Assembly: GCA_026392415.1 (NCBI GenBank)
Contig: JAPLCC010000044.1
Coordinates: 1-39,435 of the forward strand
From: Propionibacteriales bacterium
GTDB taxonomy: Bacteria; Actinomycetota; Actinomycetes; Propionibacteriales; Nocardioidaceae
Direction: 5' to 3'
Length of the DNA stretch: 39,435 nt
Numbering within the stretch: the stretch's first letter is position 1; each line of letters begins with the position of its first letter. This document shows, piece by piece, positions 32,205 to 39,435 of the stretch. Position numbers and translations under genes: made by a program. The notes under the pieces were generated by a model. It was not told the DNA's origin. It made no database searches and saw only the letters and a program-made list of their open reading frames with translations.

Positions 32205-34267
32205 GTGGACTCCCCGCTTGCGCTCTATCGCCGCTACCGGCCCGAGACCTTCGCCGAGGTGATCGGGCAGGAGCACGTCACCGAGCCACTGCGCGCGGCC
32301 CTTGCGGCCAACCGGGTCAACCACGCCTACCTGTTCTCCGGGCCGCGGGGATGCGGCAAGACGACGAGCGCCCGGATCCTGGCTCGTGCGCTGAACTGCG
32401 AGCAGGCTCCGATCGCCGATCCGTGCGGTGAGTGCGACAGCTGTCGCGACCTGGCCCGCAACGGCCCCGGCTCCATCGACGTCATCGAGATCGACGCGGC
32501 GTCCCACGGTGGTGTCGACGACGCCCGCGACCTGCGCGAGAAGGCGTTCTTCGCGCCCGTGCGCAGCCGCTACAAGGTCTACATCATCGACGAGGCGCAC
32601 ATGGTGACGACGCAGGGCTTCAACGCCCTGCTCAAGCTCGTCGAGGAGCCGCCGCCCCACCTGCGCTTCATCTTCGCCACGACCGAGCCGGAGAAGGTCA
32701 TCCCGACCATCCGCTCGCGCACCCACCACTACCCGTTCCGGCTGATCCCGCCGCGGCTGCTGTCGTCGTACCTCTCCGAGCTGTGTGAGCGCGAGGGTGT
32801 GACGATCGAACCGGCGGCGCTGCCTCTCGTCGTGCGCGCCGGAGCCGGATCGGCCCGCGACACCCTGTCGGTGCTCGACCAGCTGCTCGGCGGTGCCGGG
32901 GCGGGCGGCGTCACCTACGAGCTCGCCAGCGGTCTGCTCGGCTACACCCCCGACACGTTGCTCGACGACGTCGTCTCGTCGTTCGCAGCCGGTGACGGCG
33001 GCGCGGTCTTCGGGGTCGTCGACAAGGTGATCGAGACCGGGCAGGACCCGCGCCGCTTCACCGAGGACCTGCTGCGCCGACTGCGCGACCTCGTCATCAT
33101 CTCCGCGGTGCCCGACGCCGCGGCGTCCGGACTGATCGACGTCTCCGGCGACCAGGCCGACCGCCTGGTCGCGCAAGCCACCTCCTTCGGGCGGGGTGAA
33201 CTGACCCGCGCCGCCGACTGGTCGCGGCCGGGCTCACCGACATGCGCGGTGCGACGGCCCCGCGCCTGCTGCTCGAGCTGATCTGCGCGCGGATCCTGCT
33301 CCCGGCCGCCGATCACAGCACCGAGGGCGTCATCGCGCGTCTCGACCGCCTCGAGCGCCGCGCCGCCATCAGCGGTACGACGTCCGCCGAGGCCGCTCCG
33401 CCTGCTGCCCCCGCGGCGGCGCCCGCCCAGGACCACCCGGCGCCTTCGCGCGCCGAGCGCGCCGCGCCCGAGCGGGTCGAGGCACCGGTTCCTCCGCAGC
33501 GGCCGGTCGCACCCGTCGCCGCCGAGCCGGAGCCCGTTCGGGAGCCTGAGGCGGCGCCGGAGCCCGTCGCGGCGGTCGAGCCGGTCGTCCCCGAGCCGGT
33601 CGTCCCCGAGCCGATCGCCCCGGAGCCCGTGGTCGTCGAGCCCGAGCCCGTCCGGGCGACGTCGGGCGGCACCGCCCTCACCCTCATCGACATCCGCCGG
33701 CTGTGGCCCTCGGTCATCGACCGGGTCAAGGGCGTCAAGCGCGTCACCTGGATCCACCTGACGCAGAACTCCCAGGTCGTCGGCTACGACAACGCCGTCC
33801 TCAGCCTGGGCTTCCAGGCCGACGGTCCGCGGAAGTCCTTCGAGTCCGGTGGGCACGCCGAGATCGTTCAGCAGGCCGTGATCGACGAGATCGGGGCCGA
33901 TGTGCGGATCGAGGCGATCATCGATCCCGCCGCTGACCCCGGCGCCCATGCTCCGGCGCCGACCGCAGCCCCCGAGCCGCCCGCGGCGCCTGCCGAGCCC
34001 GCCGCGCCCGCCAGCTCGGTCGCGCCTGCCGCGCCCGCCGACGACGCCCCGCCCTGGGCCGTCGCGGACGACGCGACGCAGCCTGCGGAGGCCCCGGTCT
34101 CCCGGCGCCCGCGGATGGCCGACATCCAGGCACAGACCGAGGCCCCGAAGCAGGACCCCGATGAGGCGGTCGCTTTCGACGACGTCGAGGTCGACGAGGA
34201 GTCCAGCGCCGAACTGCTCGCCCGCGAGCTCGGCGCCCGGGTGATCGAAGAGATCCCGCGCGGCTGA
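32205..34267 (+). pseudogene. dnaX: DNA polymerase III gamma/tau subunit, single-base frameshift in this sequence
   Basis: DnaX is the clamp-loader ATPase of the replicase. From GTG 32205 the frame encodes YRRYRPETFAEVIGQEHV (about 6-23), Walker A FSGPRGCGKTTSARILARALNC (about 45-66), the zinc-binding CGECDSC, Walker B VYIIDEAHM, and sensor 1 RFIFATTEPEKVIPTIRSR. Near 33218 (GCCGCCGACTGGTCGCGG) one C is missing: the expected Asp-Leu-Val-Ala (GAC CTG GTC GCG) continues only one frame back. There DMRGATAPRLLLELICARILLP, a long Ala/Pro/Glu linker, and a C-terminal domain (LTLIDIRRLWPSVIDRVKGVKRVTW...) extend to TGA 34267. Unrepaired, the protein stops at 33281 after 358 residues, a gamma-like length. 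The gene is essential elsewhere, so a sequence error is the leading explanation. Confidence 0.9.
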
Positions 34268-34305
34268 CGCCGTACCGCTGAACCGCCGTCCCCGACAGAG
34301 ATGAG

Positions 34306-34704
34306 ATGACCATGAGCCAGAACCCCTTCGACGCCCTCGGTGGCGGTGGCGACCTGGCCGGCGCCCTCGGTGGCCTCGACCTCGGTGCCCTGCTCCAGCA
34401 GGCCCAGCAGATGCAGGACGACCTCCAGTCCGCACAGGACCGACTGGCCGAGACGACGGTCGAGGGCACCGTCGCCGGCGGCGTCGTCACGGTCACCGTG
34501 ACCGGTGTGGGCGAGCTGACCGGCGTCACGATCAAGCCCGAGGCGCTCGAGGGCACCGACGCCGAGGCGCTGGCCGACCTCGGCGACCTGGTCGTCGCCG
34601 CCTTCCGGGACGCCCGCACCAAGGTCGACGAGCTCGCCAGCCAGACCCTCGGCCCCCTCGCGGGTGGCCTGCCCGGCGGCGCGCCGGGCCAGCTCGGCTT
34701 CTGA
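34306..34704 (+). CDS. YbaB/EbfC nucleoid-associated protein
   Basis: The 132-residue protein is a YbaB/EbfC DNA-binding protein. After a Gly-rich N-terminus ([27 protein letters not shown]) come the helix [53 protein letters not shown] (about 29-80), with the family's strands, and a C-terminal helix [23 protein letters not shown] (about 91-113). It forms dimers that bind DNA. It lies between dnaX and recR, its standard neighbours. ATG 34306 and ATG 34312 are both possible starts, and neither has a strong ribosome site. It ends 13 bp before recR. Confidence 0.92.
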   Translation: MTMSQNPFDALGGGGDLAGALGGLDLGALLQQAQQMQDDLQSAQDRLAETTVEGTVAGGVVTVTVTGVGELTGVTIKPEALEGTDAEALADLGDLVVAAFRDARTKVDELASQTLGPLAGGLPGGAPGQLGF

Positions 34705-34717
34705 GAGGCGAGACAAC

Positions 34718-35314
34718 TTGTACGAAGGCGTCGTCCAGGACCTCATCGACGAGCTCGGGCGGCTGCCCGGGGTCGGCCCGAAGAGCGCCCAGCGGATCGC
34801 GTTCCACCTGTTGCAGTCCGACCCGGCTGATGTGCGCCGCCTCGCGGAGGTGCTCCTCGAGGTCAAGGCCAAGGTGAAGTTCTGCTCGATCTGCTTCAAC
34901 GTGGCCGAGGACGACCAGTGCCGGATCTGCCGCGACACCCGACGCGACCCCGCGATCCTCTGTGTCGTCGAGGAGTACAAGGATGTCGTCGCCATCGAGC
35001 GGACCCGCGAGTTCCGCGGTCGCTATCACGTGCTGGGTGGCGCGATCTCGCCGATCGACGGCATCGGCCCGGAACAGCTGCACATCCGCGAGCTCCTCAC
35101 CCGACTCGCTGACGAGGTGGTCACCGAGGTGATCCTGGCGACCGATCCGAACCTTGAGGGAGAGGCGACCGCGACGTACCTCACGCGGATGTTGAGCCCT
35201 CTGGGGTTGCGCGTGACACGTTTGGCGAGTGGACTTCCGGTGGGAGGGGACCTGGAGTACGCCGACGAGGTCACCTTGGGCCGAGCATTTGTGGGAAGGC
35301 AGACGGCAACATGA
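34718..35314 (+). CDS. recR: Recombination protein RecR
   Basis: I place the start at TTG 34718 (GAGAGGCGAG a few nt upstream; the product opens [32 protein letters not shown]), giving 198 residues, the normal RecR length. The N-terminal helix-hairpin-helix is at about 8-30. The zinc finger with [16 protein letters not shown] spans about 56-71. The Toprim domain follows ([42 protein letters not shown], about 79-120, then [19 protein letters not shown]). RecR acts with RecF/RecO at stalled forks and gaps. Its TGA overlaps the ATG of the DUF5063 gene. Confidence 0.96.
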   Translation: MYEGVVQDLIDELGRLPGVGPKSAQRIAFHLLQSDPADVRRLAEVLLEVKAKVKFCSICFNVAEDDQCRICRDTRRDPAILCVVEEYKDVVAIERTREFRGRYHVLGGAISPIDGIGPEQLHIRELLTRLADEVVTEVILATDPNLEGEATATYLTRMLSPLGLRVTRLASGLPVGGDLEYADEVTLGRAFVGRQTAT

Positions 35315-35955
35315 CCGACATCTCCAGCATCTCCAGCACCGAGAAGCTCCCCGGACTGGCAGCGCTCGAAGCGCTGCTCGCCGTGGAGGCCGAGACGGTG
35401 CGCTTCGCTGACGACATCGCCACCTCGGTGCGCTCCTTCCTGGACGCACTGCGGGTGATCACGACCGAGGCCACTGCCGGGCAGGCGGTGTCGCTGCTGC
35501 TGCTCCAGATCAGCCAGATCGCGCTCGCCGGCGCTCGCCTGGGCGTACAGAATGACTTCGCGCCGCGGGTCGAGTACCAGCCCGACGTCGGCCCCGACGC
35601 CGATCCCGACGGTCTGCGGCTCAAGATCGCTTCGCTGCTGGGCAACGTCGACACCTACAGCTACGTCTTCGACCCGTATCAGCCCGAGCTGGTCGAGGGC
35701 CTGCTCTCCGACGACCTGACCAGCATCGCGGCCGATCTGGAGATCGGCCTGCGCCACTACAACGTCGGTGACGTCGAGGAGGCGCTGTGGTGGTGGCAGT
35801 TCTCCTACGTGTCCTCGTGGGGTGCCCTCGCGGGCGCTGCGATGAAAGCGTTGCTGTCGGTCGTGGCCCACGACCGGCTCGACGTGGAGCGCCCGTCCGA
35901 GCTCGACCAGATCGAGGCCGTCGCCTCTGTGCTGGACGCTGGCGAAATCCGGTAG
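35311..35955 (+). CDS. DUF5063 domain protein
   Basis: The 214-residue soluble, mostly helical protein matches the DUF5063 family regularly found directly after recR in actinobacteria. Its N-terminus is Ser-rich, followed by helices ([35 protein letters not shown], about 17-51), [38 protein letters not shown] (about 90-127) and [34 protein letters not shown] (about 150-183). The '[11 protein letters not shown]' and '[13 protein letters not shown]' stretches are its best marks. No catalytic motif is obvious. Its ATG overlaps the recR stop, so it is translated with recR, which suggests a repair- or replication-linked role. Confidence 0.85.
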   Translation: MTDISSISSTEKLPGLAALEALLAVEAETVRFADDIATSVRSFLDALRVITTEATAGQAVSLLLLQISQIALAGARLGVQNDFAPRVEYQPDVGPDADPDGLRLKIASLLGNVDTYSYVFDPYQPELVEGLLSDDLTSIAADLEIGLRHYNVGDVEEALWWWQFSYVSSWGALAGAAMKALLSVVAHDRLDVERPSELDQIEAVASVLDAGEIR

Positions 35956-36044
35956 CGACGCTCGGTAGAATCGGGATCGGCCCCGCTGGCCGATTCGCGG
36001 CCGGGGTCAGGTCCCCTTCCCCGCACAGCCAGGAGTGAGCCCCC

Positions 36045-37322
36045 GTGGGCATTGTCGTGCAGAAGTACGGCGGCTCGTCGGTCGCCGATGCCGCTGGCAT
36101 CAAGCGCGTCGCGCAGCGCATCGTCAACACCAAGAAGGCCGGCCACCAGGTCGTCGTGGTGGTCTCGGCGATGGGGGACACGACCGACGAGCTCATCGAC
36201 CTCGCCAACGAGGTCTCCCCGCTCCCGCCGGCCCGTGAGCTCGACATGCTCCTGACCGCTGGTGAGCGGATCTCGATGGCCGTGCTGGCCATGGCGATCC
36301 AGAGCGTCGGCCACGAGGCACGGTCCTTCACCGGCTCCCAGGCTGGCGTCATCACCGACGCCGAGCACGGCCGGGCGAAGATCATCGACGTGACCCCCGG
36401 CCGCATCCAGGCCGCGATCGACGAGGGCGCGATCGCCATCGTCGCGGGCTTCCAGGGCGTCTCGCAGACGACCAAGGACATCACCACGCTGGGCCGTGGC
36501 GGCTCCGACACGACCGCCGTCGCGCTCGCTGTCGCGCTCAAGGCCGACGTCTGCGAGATCTACTCCGACGTCGACGGCATCTTCACCGCCGATCCCCGGA
36601 TCGAGCCGCGCGCCCGCAAGGTGCCGCGCATCTCCTACGAGGAGACGCTCGAGATGGCGGCGCAGGGCGCCAAGATCCTGCACCTGCGGTGCGTCGAGTA
36701 CGCCCGCCGCTACGACATGCCCATCCACGTCCGCTCGTCCTTCTCCGAGAAGGAGGGCACCTGGGTCGTCAAGGCCGAGGACGTCATTCAGGAGGACTCC
36801 ATGGAAGCCGCCATCATCACCGGTGTCGCCCACGACCGCAGCCAGGCCAAGATCACCGTGGTCGGCGTTCCCGACAAGCCGGGCGAGGCGGCAGCGCTGT
36901 TCCGTTCCGTCGCCGACGCGCAGATCAACATCGACATGATCGTGCAGAACGTCTCGGCCGCTGCGACCGGCCGCACGGACATCTCGTTCACGCTGCCCAG
37001 CGGCGAGGGCCAGACCGCGATGACCGCGCTCTCCCGGATCCAGGAGTCCGTCGGCTTCGAGAGCCTGCAGTACGACGACAGCGTCGGCAAGGTCTCCATC
37101 GTCGGCGCCGGCATGAGCTCCTCGCCGGGCATCTCCGCACGCTTCTTCGAGGCCCTCTCCGAGGCCGGGGTCAACATCGAGATGATCTCCACCTCCGAGA
37201 TCCGCGTCTCCGTCGTCGTCGCCGAGACGCAGGTCGAGGACGCCGTCAACGCCGCACATGCCACCTTCGAGCTGGGCTCGGACGAGATCGAGGCCGTCGT
37301 GTACGGCGGAACAGGACGCTGA
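36045..37322 (+). CDS. lysC: Aspartokinase, alpha subunit (full length)
   Basis: This 425-residue enzyme phosphorylates L-aspartate, the first step to lysine, methionine, threonine and diaminopimelate for the cell wall. GTG 36045 has AGGAG about 9 nt upstream. The kinase domain begins [21 protein letters not shown] (about 5-25), with [50 protein letters not shown] (about 136-185). Two ACT domains fill the C-terminal third (from about 262), giving feedback control by lysine and/or threonine. An in-frame internal start at 36801 yields the beta subunit, so this is an alpha2beta2 type II enzyme. It is followed after 3 bp by asd. A TAGAAT -10-like box lies at 35966-35971, and a G/C-rich inverted repeat follows it. 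Confidence 0.96.
   Translation: MGIVVQKYGGSSVADAAGIKRVAQRIVNTKKAGHQVVVVVSAMGDTTDELIDLANEVSPLPPARELDMLLTAGERISMAVLAMAIQSVGHEARSFTGSQAGVITDAEHGRAKIIDVTPGRIQAAIDEGAIAIVAGFQGVSQTTKDITTLGRGGSDTTAVALAVALKADVCEIYSDVDGIFTADPRIEPRARKVPRISYEETLEMAAQGAKILHLRCVEYARRYDMPIHVRSSFSEKEGTWVVKAEDVIQEDSMEAAIITGVAHDRSQAKITVVGVPDKPGEAAALFRSVADAQINIDMIVQNVSAAATGRTDISFTLPSGEGQTAMTALSRIQESVGFESLQYDDSVGKVSIVGAGMSSSPGISARFFEALSEAGVNIEMISTSEIRVSVVVAETQVEDAVNAAHATFELGSDEIEAVVYGGTGR
36801..37322 (+). CDS. lysC: Aspartokinase beta subunit from internal start
   Basis: Inside lysC, in the same frame, ATG 36801 is preceded by AGGAGG (36790-36795) with 5 nt spacing, a better ribosome site than that of the full-length gene. 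It would give a 173-residue protein starting [22 protein letters not shown] and made of the two ACT domains. Bacillus and Corynebacterium aspartokinases are alpha2beta2 enzymes built from exactly such an overlapping pair. Confidence 0.85.
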   Translation: MEAAIITGVAHDRSQAKITVVGVPDKPGEAAALFRSVADAQINIDMIVQNVSAAATGRTDISFTLPSGEGQTAMTALSRIQESVGFESLQYDDSVGKVSIVGAGMSSSPGISARFFEALSEAGVNIEMISTSEIRVSVVVAETQVEDAVNAAHATFELGSDEIEAVVYGGTGR

Positions 37323-38369
<1,047 letters not shown>

Positions 38370-38378
38370 TTCGTCTGC

Positions 38379-38413
38379 GGTCGAGGAGGTTGCGCAGCAA
38401 CCGTCTCGAGACC
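38379..38413. repeat. Imperfect palindromic intergenic repeat
   Basis: Between the convergent asd and the membrane-protein gene is a palindromic element beginning GGTCGAGGAGG and ending TCTCGAGACC. Its centre, GGTTGC-GCA-GCAACC (38389-38403), is a perfect 6-bp hairpin. It may serve as a bidirectional terminator. Its form resembles dispersed REP-like elements I recall from Nocardioides intergenic regions, which is memory rather than a database result. Confidence 0.45.
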
Positions 38414-39144
38414 TACTCGACCGCTGGCTCGACGAAGGTCTTGGTGACCCAGACCGACGCGAGATAACCGCCGATGCTGAGCACCGGGATGACGACCAGC
38501 ATTGACCAGTGGTCGAGGGCGTCGATCAGGAACAGCAGGGCGACCACGGCGACCAGACCCACGGCCAGGAAGCTGCTGCTGCCCGGGTCGGGGATGTGGA
38601 ACGTCTTCAGGAGCGCACTGCCGAGGATGACGCACACCGCGAAGATCGCGATCAGGAGCAGGAAGCCCGGACCGCCGCCGCACGAGGATGCGCCACGCAC
38701 GGCTCCACAGCCGCGCAGCGCCAGCCAGGTCAGCACGACCATCGAGGCGCCCACCACGAGCCCGGTGAGGGCCGCGGCGCGGTAGATGGTCAGCAGGGGT
38801 CCGTCGGTGCCCAGCGCGCGGATCTCGGCGTCCTCGGCCGCCGCCTGGGTGGTCGCGACGGGCTCGGGCTCGACGACGGCCGGCGTGGGCGCGGGCTTCG
38901 CGGCTGCGGGCTTCGCGGCTGCCGGCTTCGGAGCCGGCTTGGCGACCACGGGCTCGGGCTCCACGACGGGCTCGGGCTCCACGGCTTCGAGGACCTCGGT
39001 CGGATCGTCGACCTCGGCCTCGGCGGGTGCAGGGGACGGCTCGGCGGACTCGGAGGTCGCCGGCTTGTCGGCCGGCTTCTTCTTGCGGCCGAACAGCTTG
39101 GGCGCCTCCAAGCTCAACTTCAGCTTGTCCTGCTCGTCAGACAT
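38413..39144 (-). CDS. Pro/Ala-rich linker membrane protein
   Basis: I start it at ATG 39144 (MSDEQDKLKLSLEAPKLFGRKKKPADK), giving 243 residues; the upstream extension has an unlikely composition. A charged N-terminus is followed by a low-complexity linker of Glu-Pro and Lys-Pro-Ala repeats (about 29-103, including KPAPKPAAAKPAAAKPAP). Four hydrophobic segments follow (about 118-142, 157-180, 190-205 and 210-232), probably four membrane helices. The architecture is common among uncharacterised actinobacterial membrane proteins, and I do not recognise a functional domain. It is convergent with asd. Confidence 0.7.
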   Translation of the reverse strand: MSDEQDKLKLSLEAPKLFGRKKKPADKPATSESAEPSPAPAEAEVDDPTEVLEAVEPEPVVEPEPVVAKPAPKPAAAKPAAAKPAPTPAVVEPEPVATTQAAAEDAEIRALGTDGPLLTIYRAAALTGLVVGASMVVLTWLALRGCGAVRGASSCGGGPGFLLLIAIFAVCVILGSALLKTFHIPDPGSSSFLAVGLVAVVALLFLIDALDHWSMLVVIPVLSIGGYLASVWVTKTFVEPAVE

Positions 39145-39303
39145 GGCACGCAGTCTGTCACGACGATGCCCCCGGGCCGCACCACTGGGTCGTGTGCCTG
39201 AGACCGCGGATATCCGCTGCCTGGGGCACACGGCGCGAAAAACAGTGAACCCGAACCCATTTCCATGGGTCCGGGTCACGTGGTCGGGCTGACAGTGTTC
39301 TGG

Positions 39304-39343
39304 CTCAGGACATAGGAAAGGGATCTCTCAAGACATAGGAAAG
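39304..39343 (+). repeat. Two 17-bp direct repeats near an IS end
   Basis: CTCAGGACATAGGAAAG (39304-39320) and CTCAAGACATAGGAAAG (39327-39343) differ at one base and are spaced 23 bp apart, about two turns of the helix. They sit just before the transposase start and look like transposase-binding sites in the left end of an IS481-type element. The terminus itself may be near TGTTCT at 39296. Confidence 0.55.
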
Positions 39344-39365
39344 ACCCGGCCACCACGCTGCACCC

Positions 39366-39435
39366 GTGTCGAAAGCCCGACTGGTCATCACCGCCGTCAT
39401 CCTCGAGCACCGTCAACAAGCCGAGGTCGCCCGCG
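39366..39435 (+). CDS. IS481-like transposase, 5' end only
   Basis: From GTG 39366 an open frame encodes MSKARLVITAVILEHRQQAEVAR and runs off the window. This start is typical of actinobacterial IS481-family DDE transposases, whose N-terminal helix-turn-helix usually continues with a 'YGVS...W' segment. Only 23 residues are visible, so the call rests on the N-terminus and on the direct repeats upstream. Whether the element is complete cannot be seen. Confidence 0.6.
   Translation, partial: MSKARLVITAVILEHRQQAEVAR

Noticed and set aside
33190..33281. Programmed -1 frameshifting in dnaX
   Set aside because: The direction fits, but there is no X XXY YYZ slippery site or evident stimulatory hairpin, and a single missing C explains the break.
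38836..39060. Tandem DNA repeat in the Pro/Ala-rich region
   Set aside because: The repeats are codon-level low complexity (Lys-Pro-Ala-Ala, Glu-Pro-Val) within a coding linker, not an independent repeat element.

Overview
The window comes from the chromosome of a high-GC actinobacterium, most likely Nocardioides or a close relative in the Propionibacteriales. Supporting signs are the GC-rich codon use, many GTG or leaderless starts, a WXG100/EccBCD/mycosin type VII secretion locus, a c-di-AMP riboswitch before an NlpC/P60 hydrolase, F420-type LLM and KstD-like oxidoreductases, and the actinobacterial order SRP RNA - dnaX - ybaB - recR - DUF5063 - lysC - asd. The genus is inferred from gene content and style only. 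No rRNA is present.

Layout. 1-2.9 kb: a methyltransferase, a small membrane-anchored protein, a MarR regulator and ribA (all minus). 3.0-4.1 kb: a secreted FG-GAP/VCBS-repeat protein. 4.1-8.8 kb: a two-domain FAD/Fe-S dehydrogenase, divergent from an LLM oxidoreductase (frameshifted near its 3' end) coupled to a dienoyl-CoA-isomerase-like crotonase. 8.8-11.6 kb: a DUF4031 protein, a membrane protein with two similar extracytoplasmic domains, and an NlpC/P60 hydrolase behind a ydaO-type riboswitch. 11.6-15.2 kb: a long GAPDH, a second MarR regulator and a KstD-like flavoprotein with a KstR-like operator. 15.2-17.6 kb: a CobW/Mrf-like protein without a P-loop and a divergent YibE/F membrane protein, sharing a perfect Zur-box-like palindrome. 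17.6-28.2 kb: the type VII (ESX-like) secretion locus. 28.2-29.3 kb: a membrane protein, tRNA-Ser(GGA) and the small SRP RNA. 29.3-32.2 kb: a YaeQ protein and a secreted HExxH metalloprotease with a ricin-like C-terminus. 32.2-38.4 kb: dnaX (frameshifted), ybaB, recR, a DUF5063 protein, lysC with an internal beta-subunit start, and asd. 38.4-39.4 kb: a Pro/Ala-rich membrane protein and the 5' end of an IS481-like transposase.

The most interesting region is the secretion locus. It encodes a single-chain EccC with three FtsK-type ATPase modules, two different EccD-like proteins (ubiquitin-like domain plus multi-spanning membrane domain), a WXG100 pair of which the second carries the YxxxD export motif, EccB, and a mycosin. 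EccA and EccE are not seen. The mycosin keeps the catalytic Asp and His, but His occupies the position of the nucleophilic Ser and Asp that of the oxyanion Asn, so it should be a pseudoprotease. The WXG100 pair is bracketed by a leader rich in inverted repeats and a strong terminator hairpin, which suggests separate expression control.

Two genes (the LLM oxidoreductase and dnaX) each lack exactly one base relative to an otherwise intact reading frame. Because dnaX is essential in well-studied bacteria, at least that one is more likely a sequence error than a real lesion.
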